Counted from the first letter of the stretch, positions 1-9,751 are shown. The stretch: 64,000 nt of DNA from JAJRZL01 sp964557855 (GCA_964557855.1 CAZLBP010000001.1:1-64000); one strand, 5' to 3'. A program made the numbers and translations. The notes: generated from the letters alone by a model not told the origin.

Positions 1-16
1 GGCTCCTTTTTCAAAA

Positions 17-52
17 TGGCCGGTTTTAATGCGACCCCTAGTGGCCGGTTTT
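17..52. repeat. Two direct copies of TGGCCGGTTTT
   Basis: The 11-mer TGGCCGGTTTT occurs at 17-27 and again at 42-52, 25 bp apart, and is followed by CCGACCGGTGAT. Multiple short internal repeats of this kind are typical of the ends of IS21-type elements, so this may be the edge of an element outside the window. No transposase is visible, so this is a weak call. Confidence 0.3.
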
Positions 53-132
53 GCCCGACCGGTGATATTATGAAATGGGCTCTAGAAACAGAGCTATCCC
101 GGGGACAAGAATGATGATGCGATTCACTTTGT

Positions 133-1383
133 TCACTCTACGGCATCCACGCTGGATAGATCCGGATCGGCCAGGGCTTTCTGCAGGGCTAAAGTTGCAG
201 CCCCCAACGCGACGGCTCTGGGTCCTAGATCACTCATGAGTATATCAACCGCTGCTATGCTTACTAATACGCTGTTTGTCGCTTTCTTGCGGAGCGGCTT
301 GAGGAGTAAATCCCCCAGCCGAGTCAGCTCACCACCCAGAACCACTAATCTGGGATTCATCAGATTCAACCAGCCTGCAACGGCTGATCCCAGGTGTTCA
401 GCCAGCTCTCCGATGAGTTTCACGGCCAGCCTGTCACTCGCCAGGGCAGCGCTCTCAATAGCTTCAATAGTAAGCTCCTGCTGCACGAGCTGACTGGTCG
501 GGTACTTGTTGACCAACTCACGGGCCCGTTCAATGAGGGCGGCTCCGCTGGCCAGCGTTGCGAGGCAACCTTTGAGGCCGCACACACACTGTTTCCCCCT
601 GGGATCTATCGAGAGATGGCCGAATTCGCCGGCCACGCCGGACGCGCCTCGATAAACGTCTCCGTTCAATATGTAGCCGGCTCCGATACCGTAGCCCATT
701 TTGATATAAATGAAATCATTAACCCCCTGTCCGCACCCCCACCAGTGTTCGGCCAGGGCGCCCAGGTTAGCATCATTATCGACATATACGGGAACATTGT
801 ATTTTTGCTGTAGCTTCTCAAAACCGCTTTTTCCTTCCCAAGCCGGAACCACGACTTCCGAAATGAACTTGGGATCTTGAGGATCGACCGGGCTGGGGAC
901 AGCCAGACCGATTCTCAACAATCGGTTACTTCCACCTCCCCAGTTAGTCAGGCACTCGTCGCACAGCCTATTCATCAGTCGCCGGGTGCCTTCGGGATCG
1001 GTGCGGACCGGGTGTTTCATTTCCTTCCAGTCTAGAACTCGCCCTCTCAGATCCGTCAATGCCACTGACACGTGAGTGGCACCAAGATCTACTCCCAGTA
1101 TCACTCTCGCTTCATCCTGGAATTCCAGAAGTATCGGTCGGCGACCACCACTTGAGCGACCGGCGCCGATTTCGATGACTAATCCGGTCTTCAACAGGCA
1201 GTCGATAATTTCAGATACTGTAGAACGTGACAGACCGGTGTACCGGGCGATCTCAGCACGAGTTGTTCTCTGTTCGTGCCAAATAAGTCGAAGGACGGAT
1301 TCGGTCAGGGGGCGCCGCCGGGACTGAAGATCCTGCAATGTGCCCTTCGGGCCAAAATCGTTATGATTTACTTCGCCACTCAT
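133..1383 (-). CDS. ROK-family transcriptional repressor
   Basis: A 416-residue NagC/Mlc/XylR-like protein. Residues about 20-80 form a winged helix-turn-helix (TRAEIARYTGLSRSTVSEII), followed by the ROK sugar-kinase fold with an acidic phosphate-binding strand (GVDLGATHVSVALTDLRG) and the zinc-binding signature CVCGLKGC near residue 270. The Glu usual after this signature (GCxE) is Ala here (GCLAT). Proteins of this family normally sense a sugar or sugar phosphate and repress uptake or degradation genes. The gene lies 23 bp downstream of the GH16 gene on the same strand, so control of glucan use is plausible but inferred. Confidence 0.9.
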   Translation of the reverse strand: MSGEVNHNDFGPKGTLQDLQSRRRPLTESVLRLIWHEQRTTRAEIARYTGLSRSTVSEIIDCLLKTGLVIEIGAGRSSGGRRPILLEFQDEARVILGVDLGATHVSVALTDLRGRVLDWKEMKHPVRTDPEGTRRLMNRLCDECLTNWGGGSNRLLRIGLAVPSPVDPQDPKFISEVVVPAWEGKSGFEKLQQKYNVPVYVDNDANLGALAEHWWGCGQGVNDFIYIKMGYGIGAGYILNGDVYRGASGVAGEFGHLSIDPRGKQCVCGLKGCLATLASGAALIERARELVNKYPTSQLVQQELTIEAIESAALASDRLAVKLIGELAEHLGSAVAGWLNLMNPRLVVLGGELTRLGDLLLKPLRKKATNSVLVSIAAVDILMSDLGPRAVALGAATLALQKALADPDLSSVDAVE

Positions 1384-1406
1384 AGAAAAATACCAACAAC
1401 CTGTCC

Positions 1407-3515
1407 TCAGCGGTGGAAGTACACGTTGTCAACATATACCGTGTTCAGGTCACCTGAGATGAGTAATTGGGCGAGATGCTCCTTTGCAGTAAGATTGGTG
1501 AAGTCAGTCAAAGGAAGTTCGATACCTGTCCAGCTACCGGTGTTCATGGTATTGTCATCCAGTGTGATCTCATGTTCAACATCGTCACCGCCACCATATA
1601 CGCCGTCAGCACCAAAATCCACTAGTTTAATTTTGAATACCGATGGAGCGGCTGTTTCATCCGGTGTCCAGATATCTATATGAAAATGAGTCATGGCGGC
1701 AGCGTCAACCGTAGTCGTACTGAATTCTATGCCGGCAAAGATCAAGTTGGTATATTTCTTTGTATTGTCCGCACCAATCGAATAATCCGCGACATCGGCC
1801 ATATCCCAATCAGCCGACCACGTGTCAACAGGATGATTAGGGTAGGCATCACTGAACAAGGAGACGACATCGGCGGCATCAACAGTCGGTAGGGGAGCCG
1901 GCACCGCCGGTGCTTGGGGCACGCCGCCGTCGTATAAGTAGACATTATCAAGGGACAGTGTTGTCGGATCACCCGAGATGATCAGCTGGGCCAGATGTTC
2001 CTTTGTAGTTAAACCGCTGAAACCGGCCAGCGGCATATCGAGACTGACCCAGCTGCCCGTGTTCATAGTGCTCTCGTCGAAGGTGATATCACCTTCGACG
2101 TCATCTTCGCCCCCACCGTTATAAACGCCGTTGGCTCCGAAATCAACGAGCTTAACCTTGAATACTGACGCTGAAGCTGTCGCGTCGGGAGTCCAGACGT
2201 CCATATGGAAATGAGACATCTCAGACGCATTAACCGTAGTAGTCCTGAATTCTATCAGGGCAAAGACAAGATTACTGTATTTCTTCGTGTTATCAGTTCC
2301 GATCAAGTAGTCTGCAACATCCGCGACATCTCCAACGGCCGACCAGGTATCAACTGGATGGTCAGTGTAGACATCACAGAACAGGGAGATAACTTCGGCG
2401 GCGTCCGCTGTCGGCGCCGGTGCGGCGATCAGCGGACCGGCCTGCGAGGCCGGACATTCAGGGGGCTCGGGCCCTTCGCGAAACAGGTAGTCGACCAGAA
2501 AGGAAAGGTCGGAAATGTCGATCGGACCAGCCGGGCCAACGACGCCGTTGACATTTCCTTCTTCTTCACACAGAGTCGGCGGGCCACCTCTGAAAAGGAA
2601 GTCAATCAGGTAAGAGAGGTCCGTTACGTCAACCGGGCCGGCCGGGCCACTGATACCATCTGCGTTGCCGCGAACCTGACAGCATGTATCCGCCGGAGTC
2701 GCACTTTGGTATACTCGTACGTAATCGATTAGCATAGTCTGAGGGAAAATTGTAGAAGCATCGGGAGGCCCCACAAAGTTGCCACCGACTGCAACGTTGA
2801 GAATAATATAGAATGGATGGTCAAAGACCCATTCGTCACCATCGAGATCTCCTGGAGTTATGGTTTGATATAGACTGTCGTCCATATACCATCTAATCTC
2901 ATCTTCTTCCCATTCCACTGCGAAAACATGAAAGGCGGTGTCAAATTGTCCGTTGTCCAGCATGTAACTCTGGGTGAGGGCGTCTCCGCCTGAATAGCCG
3001 GGACCATGAAGACTCCCGTGAATGATACTGGTCTCCTGTCCGCGATATTCCATAATATCAATCTCACCGCATTGGGGCCAGCCTGCTGTGCCTATATCGC
3101 TGCCGAGCATCCAGAACGCGGGCCAGATACCCTGTCCGGTGGGAAGATTGATACGAGTTTCAACTCGACCGTACATTGGTTCAAACAAGCCTCTGGTAAC
3201 GATTCTTGCCGATGTATACGGCTGACCCATATAGAACTCTTCGTGGGCGGTGATGGCGAGGTTACCGTATCCATTCAACGATACATTGGAGGGACGGTCG
3301 GTATCGTATTCAAGCTGGGCATTCCCCCAGTCGGTTCCAATATCGTATGCCCACCTGGCTGAGTCGGGTGACTGACCGGCAGGACCGTTGAATTCGTCAC
3401 TCCAAACCAACGTCCGGGAAGTAGGTGAATCGGATGAGTTACAGTAACCGTTCTTCACCAATGCCATTGTGAACAGGAGAGATATTACGATGAGTCTGTA
3501 GTTGCGGCCAATCAA
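1407..3515 (-). CDS. Secreted GH16 beta-glucanase (laminarinase-like) with dockerin-like pair and two repeat modules
   Basis: A 702-residue exported enzyme. Residues 1-26 look like a signal peptide. Residues 36-270 are a GH16 jelly roll with the catalytic motif ExDxxE as E151-I-D153-I-M-E156, preceded by the substrate-cleft segment GIWPAFWMLG. Residues 278-355 hold two dockerin-like Asp-rich repeats separated by Cys/Pro linkers. Residues 365-531 and 537-702 are two copies of a beta-sandwich-like module that recurs three times in the next gene. GH16 enzymes of this type hydrolyse beta-1,3(-1,4)-glucans. The protein ends with the module (DNVYFHR) and has no sorting domain. The ROK gene downstream could be its regulator. 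Confidence 0.92.
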   Translation of the reverse strand: MIGRNYRLIVISLLFTMALVKNGYCNSSDSPTSRTLVWSDEFNGPAGQSPDSARWAYDIGTDWGNAQLEYDTDRPSNVSLNGYGNLAITAHEEFYMGQPYTSARIVTRGLFEPMYGRVETRINLPTGQGIWPAFWMLGSDIGTAGWPQCGEIDIMEYRGQETSIIHGSLHGPGYSGGDALTQSYMLDNGQFDTAFHVFAVEWEEDEIRWYMDDSLYQTITPGDLDGDEWVFDHPFYIILNVAVGGNFVGPPDASTIFPQTMLIDYVRVYQSATPADTCCQVRGNADGISGPAGPVDVTDLSYLIDFLFRGGPPTLCEEEGNVNGVVGPAGPIDISDLSFLVDYLFREGPEPPECPASQAGPLIAAPAPTADAAEVISLFCDVYTDHPVDTWSAVGDVADVADYLIGTDNTKKYSNLVFALIEFRTTTVNASEMSHFHMDVWTPDATASASVFKVKLVDFGANGVYNGGGEDDVEGDITFDESTMNTGSWVSLDMPLAGFSGLTTKEHLAQLIISGDPTTLSLDNVYLYDGGVPQAPAVPAPLPTVDAADVVSLFSDAYPNHPVDTWSADWDMADVADYSIGADNTKKYTNLIFAGIEFSTTTVDAAAMTHFHIDIWTPDETAAPSVFKIKLVDFGADGVYGGGDDVEHEITLDDNTMNTGSWTGIELPLTDFTNLTAKEHLAQLLISGDLNTVYVDNVYFHR
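1410..1907 (-). repeat. Glucanase C-terminal module, copy B (second in GH16 protein)
   Basis: Residues 537-702 of the GH16 protein. The copy begins PAPLPTVDAADVVSLF and ends in VDNVYFHR. Shared landmarks are HPVDTWSA, ADVADY.IG.DNTKKYTNL, MTHFHIDIWTPD, VFK.KLVDFG.DG and HLAQLLISGD. The fold looks like a beta-sandwich binding module, but no named family is assigned. Confidence 0.85.
1923..2423 (-). repeat. Glucanase C-terminal module, copy A (first in GH16 protein)
   Basis: Residues 365-531 of the GH16 protein. It has the same landmarks as the other four copies (HPVDTWSA, YLIGTDNTKKY, HFHMDVWTPD, KVKLVDFG, HLAQLIISGD) but is the most diverged, with DVYTDHP in place of DAYTDHP and an NGGGEDDVEG insertion. 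Confidence 0.85.
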
Positions 3516-3730
3516 GACTGTCTCAGTTCTGCTCAGGTTTACGGACAGCTTCTACGGCACCGGAACAGCACAGTCTCATCTGGCGGGCAGTTTCAGCGCG
3601 CGTTGTCCGCTTCTCCCGCCTGATAAGACGTGTTATCGAACCGGCCCAGGGTAGTTCTCGCGAATGTGTGTTGGGCCGGTCCAATAGTAGGTTCATTTAC
3701 TGCCACCGTTCAAATGCCCGTCACACAGTA
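3516..3730. other. Intergenic region between the two module-bearing genes
   Basis: About 215 bp without a supported gene. It holds the 5' leader of the GH16 gene on the minus strand. The complementary segments ACCGGCCCA (3642-3650) and TGGGCCGGT (3671-3679) can pair around a 20-nt loop and may act as a terminator for the upstream truncated gene. Confidence 0.5.
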
Positions 3731-3733
3731 TCA

Positions 3734-4231
3734 CTTGTGGAAATACACATTGTCAACGAATACTGTGTTCGGATCACTCGTTATGATCAATTGAGCCAAG
3801 TGGCCTTTTGTCGTCAGGTTGGTAAAGTCAGCCAAAGCCAGCTCAATACTCACCCAACTACCGGTGTTCATCGTGTTTTCATCCAGGGTGATCTCGTGCT
3901 CGACGTCATCACCACCACCCCATGCGCCGTCTGCTCCGAAATCGACCAGTTTGATTTTGAATACAGCAGGTGCATCCGTCGGATCCGCTGTCCAGAAATC
4001 CATATGGAAATGCGTCATCGCAGTACCATCAACTGTCGTAGTGGTGAACTCGACGCCGGCATACACAAGGTTGGTATACTGTTTGGTGCTGTCAGAACCG
4101 ACCAGATAGTCGGCAACATCAGCCATGTCCCAGCCGGCCGACCAGGTGTCAACCGGATGGTCGGTGTAGGCGTCGCTGAACAACGAAATGACATCCGCTG
4201 AAGGTACCGACGGAGTCGGAGCTGGAGTGGT
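3734..4231 (-). repeat. Glucanase module, third copy in truncated protein
   Basis: Residues 689-854 of the frame. Landmarks are HPVDTWSAGWDMADVADY, MTHFHMDFWTAD, KIKLVDFGADGAWGGGDDVE and VDNVYFHK. It is closest to the copy just before it. Confidence 0.85.
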
Positions 4232-4237
4232 CGGTGC

Positions 4238-4753
4238 TGTGGCGATACCGGCATCATAGAAGTAAATGTTGTCGATATAGACGGTATTCAGAGAATCACT
4301 GGCAATGATCAGCTGGGCCAGATGACCGGTCGTTGTCAGGTTAGTGAAATCGGTAAGCGGCACATCGATACCGACCCATAGGGCCGTCTCCATCGTGTTT
4401 GCATCAAAGGTCAACTCATGTTCGACATCGTCACCGCCGCCCCAGGCGCCATCGGCGCCAAAGTCGACTAACTTAACCTTAAACACTGCCGGGGCCGCCG
4501 TCGGATCGGGTGTCCAGACATCCATATGGAAATGCGTCATAGCTGAAGCATCGAGCGTGGTACTGGTGAACTCTATGCCGGCAAAGACCAGGTTGGTGTA
4601 TTGCTTGGTGTTGTCAGAACCGATCAGGTAGTCGGCAACATCAGCATCATCCCAGGGAGCCGACCAGGTGTCAACCGGATGGTTGGTGTAGGCGTCGCTG
4701 AAGAGAGAAACCACACTGTCAGAATCAACTGTAGGCGTCGGAGCCGGTACACT
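4238..4753 (-). repeat. Glucanase module, second copy in truncated protein
   Basis: Residues 515-686 of the frame. Landmarks are NHPVDTWSAPWDDADVADY, MTHFHMDVWTPDPTAAPAVF and HLAQLIIASD. A short PAPTPTV linker separates the copies. Confidence 0.85.
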
Positions 4754-4762
4754 CGGGGCCAG

Positions 4763-5275
4763 GGGCAGGCCGGACTCGTAGAAGTATATGTTATCTACAT
4801 AGACTGTATTCGGATCACCCGAGATAATCAGCTGCGCCAGATGACCGGTTGTTGTCAGATTGGTAAAACTGGCCAGAGGCACGTCGATACTGATCCATTC
4901 TCCCGTATTCATCGTGTTTTCGTCAAACGTCAATTCATCTTCGGTATCGTCGCCGCCCCCAAATACGCCATCCGCACCGAAATCGACCAACTTGACTTTG
5001 AACACCGCCGGTGCATCTGTCGGATCCGGCGTCCAGACATCCATATGAAAATGCGTCATCGAACTCGCATCCACCGTCGTCGTCGTGAACTCAATACCCG
5101 CAAAGACGAAATTGGTGTACTTCTTCGTGTTGTCCGCACCGATCAGGAAATCCTCTACGTCCGCCATGTCCCAGACAGCCGACCAGGTATCAACCGGGTG
5201 GTCCGTGTAGGCATCGCTGAAGAGCGAAATCACACTGTCAGGATGAACCGTCGGGGTCGGGGCCGGAGTTGTCGG
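4763..5275 (-). repeat. Glucanase module, first copy in truncated protein
   Basis: Residues 341-511 of the frame, immediately after the BIG2-like Ig domain. Landmarks are PTPTVHPDSVISLFSDAY, HPVDTWSAVWDMADVEDF and HLAQLIISGDPNTVYVDN. Confidence 0.85.
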
Positions 5276-6287
5276 CTCGGCTTGAGGAGTAGTGACATTA
5301 ACGGTGATTTCACCGGTAGCAGGTACAGCACCGAGCGTTGCTGTCAATGTTGCTGTACCGGTGCCGACCGCAGTAATGGTCCCATCCATTGCTACGAGCA
5401 CAACGAGTTCATCTGAAGATGAGAAAGTGAAATAGCCCGGCATGGCGTTGACAACTACGTCTGTGCCGTCGACATCGAACGTGACCGTGTGATTACCGAC
5501 AACAACCGTATCACCCACTTCCACATCCAGCGTTTGTGTATTCAAGGCCGGACGAGGGTCTGTTATGGTGGCCAGATCTTCGAAAATGATCTCGTCCATC
5601 CACATCTCATACCCGTTACCGCCTTCAGGGCCTTCTGCAAAGAAGAACAGTCCGGACTCGGCAACTAACTTGGATGGTTCCGGAATCGGTATGACGTATT
5701 TCTGCCAGGTTGCAGAAAGAGGAAGATCGTTCACTTGAGCGGTGTACTTCGATGTTCCGGTGTTATCGTTGCCGATTCCGGCCACATTCAGCGTGGCACC
5801 AGTGCTTGCTTTGGCCCAGAATGTCAGAGCATTGAATCCGGTTAAATCGCGGGGAACGCTGTCCGTAAAGGCGCCGCCGGAGTAACTGCCCGCCGGATTT
5901 CCCTCATCAGGAATAGTAACGATCAAGGATCGCAAGCCTGCGTATGCTGTATCCTCATCTATCTGAACCGCGTCAAGCAGCGAACCGGCGAATGCCTCGT
6001 AAGTCACGCCACTATCGTATTCATCTGTGAATACCCGATTCGACGGGGCTGGACAATCAGGTGGCGGAGGACCACCACGGAAAAGAAAGTCGACCAGATA
6101 TGAAAGGTCGGCTACATCAATTGGCCCGCCGGGACCGGTCAGACCGTCAACATTACCTTCATCCGTACACGGCGGAGGCGAACCACCACGGAAGAGGAAG
6201 TCGACCAAATACGACAGGTCAGCAACATCAACTTCACCACCAGGACCGGTCTCGTTGTCGACACAACTCGTACTGCTAACCCTTTTT

Positions 6288-7276
6288 AGCCCCAATACTG
6301 TTCATTGAATGTTTGCTGGTTTGTTTGTGGTGTTGTACTCTTATCCGATCTTTAAGATAAGGAGAGTATTGCCATGGCACGAACAGTTGCAGAACTCCCG
6401 GCGGGCAGTCGTTTAACGGATCACATCAGCTTGGGTGTGATAGCCAGGTATTTTCCGCTGGAGCGGGTTACCCGGATTCTTGATGAAACCGGCAGAGCCG
6501 GCCAACGCCGGCGGATTTTGCCGGGGCATGTGGTGGTGTACTGCGTGATCGCCTTGGCCCTGTACATGCAGGTCTCCTGTCGGGAGGTACTGCGGTGCCT
6601 TCTTGACGGTCTGCAGTGGTTACAGGCGCCCGGCGCCCGGATTCGGGTCACGGGCAAGTCGGGGATATCCCAGGCCCGGACTCGTCTGGGCTATGAGCCG
6701 GTGATGGTGCTGCATGATCAAGTGGTCAAGCCCCTGGCCACGAAACGGACCAAGGGGGCCTGGTACCGTAGCTGGCGCTTGGTGAGCCTTGATGGCAGCA
6801 CGATGGACATGGCCGACACGCAGGCCAACCGAGAGAGCTATGGTCGTCCGGGCGCCAGTCGCGGGCGGAGTACCTACCCGCAGCTGCGCTTTGTCAGTCT
6901 GGTTGAGAATGGCACGCATGGATTGTACGGTTTACTCCTGGCCCACTATGCCATCCGGGGGCTCATGCACGAGGCGGCCGTCACGGGTAATCGCGATCCC
7001 GACACCCTCTCCTTTACGCACGCCGTCAGGATCGTTCGCCGTACACTGCCCCACTTTGTCTCTATTCCCTCCTCAGGAGAGACCGACGTTTCATGAGGCC
7101 GTCCTAAATGAACTTCGGGACGCACCCGTAACTTCCAGCCGGGGAAGACGCAATTACCGGGGTGTCAAACGAAAAATGAGCAATTATCCCATACGTCCCC
7201 GGGGCAGCCCATCACCCAATCGCGTCAACATCGAAAAAGAGATAACAATTCTTAGATGAACAGTAGTTGGGTTAGG
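6288..7276 (+). mobile_element. Decayed IS4-family insertion sequence remnant
   Basis: Imperfect terminal inverted repeats can be read. The left end at about 6288-6310 contains CCCCAATACTGTTCATTGA. The right end at about 7251-7276 reads, on the complement, CCTAACCCAACTACTGTTCA. They share TACTGTTCAT plus a gapped CCCAA block. Between them lies an IS4-type transposase that has lost its centre and is frameshifted, so the element should be unable to transpose. Its left end truncates the glucan-binding gene. No target duplication is evident, which fits a deletion next to the element. Confidence 0.7.
6374..7259 (+). pseudogene. IS4-family transposase, internally deleted and frameshifted
   Basis: The N-terminus matches IS4-type transposases (GHVVVYCVIALALYMQ; RVTGKSGISQARTRLGYEPV) and includes the first catalytic Asp (LVSLDGSTMD, D140). 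At about residue 184 (nt ~6926) the sequence jumps in frame from ENGTHGL to the family's C-terminal region (LLAHYAIRGLMHEAA), so the segment carrying the remaining DDE residues is gone. A second lesion at about 7055-7066 shifts the frame by +1. The final residues continue in the other frame as FPPQERP...SRGRRNYRGVKRKMSNYPIRPR, ending at the TGA at 7257-7259. The start is preceded by AAGGAGAG. Confidence 0.88.
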
Positions 7277-7289
7277 TGGATATCGAAGC

Positions 7290-8636
7290 CTAATCCGGTG
7301 ACTCGATTCCGAACTTCTTCAAGCGGTAGATCAGTACGTGGCGGGGGATTTCGAGGCGTTTGGCGGCTTTGGTTTTGTTCCATCCGGTCTTTTCGAGAGC
7401 CTCAAGGATTAGGTTGCGCTCGGCCTCTTCCAAGGTTACCCGGTTTCTGTGGCCATCATCTCCATTTTCCCGAAGATCGAACTGCCCAAAGTCATCCGGA
7501 AGATCTTTGACCGTCAGTTTGTTGCCGCGTCTGAGTATCACCATCCGCGCCATGAGATTCTCTAGTTCGCGGACATTACCGGGCCAATCATACTCGATAA
7601 GCTTATCCACGAGCTTCGGGTCGAGGCTTATTTCGTCCTGTTCACTGTACTTTCGGACGAATTCTCGGGCCAAAAGGGGGATATCGTCACGACGTTCCCT
7701 GAGACTGGGAACGTGGAGCGGTACGACATTGAGGCGATAGAACAGGTCCTCGCGAAACTTTCCCGTACGAACCCGTTGTCGGAGATCAACATTGGAGGCG
7801 GCAATGAGCCGTACGTCGACTGCTCTTCGAGTTTCGGCCCCAACCGGCTCGATAATATTCTCCTGAAGCACTCGGAGCAGCTTGGCCTGCAGATCGATGG
7901 CTAATTCGCTGATTTCATCAAGCAGCAACGTTCCTTCGTCAGCCAACTCGAATTTCCCTTTCTTATCCCGGACAGCACCGGTAAAGGCACCTTTGACGTG
8001 ACCAAACAACTCCGACTCTATCAACTCTTTAGGTATAGCGGCACAGTTTACCGCGATGAAGTCCTGCTCAGTGCGACCGCTTTCCTGATGAATTGACCGC
8101 GCAACGAGTTCTTTACCCGTACCCGATTCACCAGTTACCAGAATGGTGGCATCGGTGTCGGCAATCTTGTGGATCATCGATTTCAGTTGACGGAACGGCT
8201 CAGACGCCCCAATCAACTTCTTGTCCGACTCGGCCTTCTTCAGTTTGCCTCGGAGTTTCTTGTTCTCGGACTCGAGCTTTTCGAACTGAAGCGCCTTCTC
8301 GATCGCAACAAACAGCTCTTCATCTTCAAACGGTTTTGTGATGTAATCGAAAGCGCCAAGCTTGACCGCCTGAACCGCCTGATTGACCGTGGCATGGGCG
8401 GTAATCAAGATGACTTTCATGTTCGGCTGGGCCGCTTTCGCCTCGTTCAACAGCTCAATCCCGTCCATTTCAGGCATACGAATATCTGACAACAGCAGAT
8501 CATACGGTGCTGACTTTATCGCCTCCAGAGCTTCGCGGCCGTCCGCAGCGACATCCACCTTGAAACCCTTTTTCTCGAGTTTGAATTGCAGCACTCTGCG
8601 AACAGAGGAATCATCATCGGCCAGGAGAATTTTCAC
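7290..8636 (-). CDS. NtrC-family sigma-54-dependent response regulator (ZraR/HydG-like)
   Basis: A 448-residue activator with three domains. The receiver is at 1-115, with the acid pocket D7-D9, phospho-acceptor D51 and K101. The AAA+ domain is at about 140-375, with Walker A GESGTGKE (169-176), the sigma-54 contact loop GAFTGA (216-221) and Walker B LLLDE. A Fis-type helix-turn-helix is at 402-443. It overlaps the sensor kinase gene by 4 bp (ATGA), so the two are co-translated. Four nearby sigma-54 promoters with paired GAATANTC palindromes, all in front of metal-resistance genes, are its likely targets. The stop codon is 14 bp from the IS remnant. Confidence 0.95.
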   Translation of the reverse strand: MKILLADDDSSVRRVLQFKLEKKGFKVDVAADGREALEAIKSAPYDLLLSDIRMPEMDGIELLNEAKAAQPNMKVILITAHATVNQAVQAVKLGAFDYITKPFEDEELFVAIEKALQFEKLESENKKLRGKLKKAESDKKLIGASEPFRQLKSMIHKIADTDATILVTGESGTGKELVARSIHQESGRTEQDFIAVNCAAIPKELIESELFGHVKGAFTGAVRDKKGKFELADEGTLLLDEISELAIDLQAKLLRVLQENIIEPVGAETRRAVDVRLIAASNVDLRQRVRTGKFREDLFYRLNVVPLHVPSLRERRDDIPLLAREFVRKYSEQDEISLDPKLVDKLIEYDWPGNVRELENLMARMVILRRGNKLTVKDLPDDFGQFDLRENGDDGHRNRVTLEEAERNLILEALEKTGWNKTKAAKRLEIPRHVLIYRLKKFGIESPD

Positions 8637-9751
8637 GCCGGCACCCCGACAACCAGCAGCGGCAGCCTGATTTCCGCTCTCGCTCCACCGCCGGTAACGT
8701 TTTCAAGTTCTATGCGACCGTTGTGTCGTTCAACAATGCTCTTTGCTATGGCGAGTCCCAGTCCTGTCCCGGTTGGTTTGGTGGTAAAGAACGGCTCGAA
8801 GATTTTCGACACATGGTCTTCACTTATACCGCTGCCGGAGTCTTCAATGAAAATCCGCGCCTCGGACGACTCGGTCTTGAGGCTGACAGTCACAGTCGAT
8901 TCGTCCGGGGAAGCATCGACCGCATTGAGCAGCAGGTTGAGCATGACCTGATGAATCTTCTCTTCATCTGCCATGACGACTACCGGATCTTCGACATGGC
9001 TAATGATCTTAATATCTCTCCTCAGGGCCTGAGGCTGAACCTGTTTCAGGCTGGAACGGACAACATCTGCCAGATTAAGCTCGGCCAACGTCGTCTGGCT
9101 GGGTCTGGCAAACTCGAGAAAGTCGGTTACGCTGGCATTGATACGTTTCACTTCTTTTAGTACGATGGCTTTGAATTCTCTTTTGTCTTCTTCAGAGGTG
9201 CCGTTTTCACAGAGGATTTCAACTGCCCCTTTAATGGATGCCAAGGGATTCTTTATTTCATGAGCCATGCCGGCCGCAATTTGACCGACTAGAGACATCT
9301 TATGGGAACGCTCCAGTTGCAGGCGCATATCTTCGGCCTTCTCGCGGCTTTGAAACTCTCGTTGCACGAGTCCGCCGGCTAACAACGCGATCGCAAAGTA
9401 GAAGACGATTTCCGTCAATTCGTCGGCCAGCGCGTGAACTTCAAGTTCGGCCGTGAAAATAAAGGGAAGAACAGCCGCAGAGATAAAGAAAGCAGTATAC
9501 AATCCTCCTCGCAATCCAAACCAGGTGGCGGCTATTACGATTGGAATGTAACAGAAACGTCCGTGAATGGCGTGAATCCAATGGACGTGACCGAAGATCG
9601 GTTCGATTATCCAGCCATAGTGAACACCGAGTGTTAGGGCAATCACTCCACCGAGAATATAGAATTTCGTTGTCTGTCTTTCAGGTTCCCACATAATGCT
9701 TTTGCCTCTACCGGCCGACTCCGCAACTTGTGTGCCAGACTTGGTTCTCAT
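8633..9751 (-). CDS. Membrane sensor histidine kinase, partner of the NtrC-type regulator; possible copper sensor
   Basis: A 372-residue NtrB/ZraS-like kinase. The N-terminal about 130 residues contain several hydrophobic segments with no large periplasmic domain. A short loop is rich in possible metal ligands: H44, H55, H57, H60, H63, C67. The kinase core has the H box HEIKNPLASI (H164), the N box NLLLNAVDAS and the G boxes DSGSGIS and GTGLGLAIAKS. The start has AGGA upstream. The gene is divergent from the efflux operon across a 226-bp control region. Metal sensing is inferred from the histidines and the neighbours. Confidence 0.9.
   Translation of the reverse strand: MRTKSGTQVAESAGRGKSIMWEPERQTTKFYILGGVIALTLGVHYGWIIEPIFGHVHWIHAIHGRFCYIPIVIAATWFGLRGGLYTAFFISAAVLPFIFTAELEVHALADELTEIVFYFAIALLAGGLVQREFQSREKAEDMRLQLERSHKMSLVGQIAAGMAHEIKNPLASIKGAVEILCENGTSEEDKREFKAIVLKEVKRINASVTDFLEFARPSQTTLAELNLADVVRSSLKQVQPQALRRDIKIISHVEDPVVVMADEEKIHQVMLNLLLNAVDASPDESTVTVSLKTESSEARIFIEDSGSGISEDHVSKIFEPFFTTKPTGTGLGLAIAKSIVERHNGRIELENVTGGGARAEIRLPLLVVGVPA

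Larger units (their letters stand above)
3731..6276 (-). pseudogene. 5'-truncated secreted glucan-binding or glucanase protein (three module copies), disrupted by an IS4 remnant
   Basis: The frame is open to 6295, but its only start is a TTG inside the insertion-sequence end, and there is no signal peptide or catalytic domain. Homology starts abruptly inside the first dockerin-like repeat (DNETGPGGEVDVADL), followed by a complete second one. Residues about 87-240 are a beta-sandwich carbohydrate-binding-like domain, 245-336 a BIG2-like Ig domain (AVGTGTATLTATLG), and 341-854 three copies of the module also found in the neighbouring GH16 enzyme. By analogy an N-terminal hydrolase was probably lost. 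None of it remains on the far side of the element, where the response-regulator gene ends 14 bp away. Confidence 0.8.

Noticed and set aside
1410..5275. Regular repeats as a possible CRISPR array
   Set aside because: Repeat units are about 500 bp, coding, and in one frame; no short direct repeats with unique spacers.
1676..5416. Several plus-strand frames antisense to the GH16 and module genes
   Set aside because: They are periodic shadows of the repeated modules on the other strand, with no ribosome sites or family matches.
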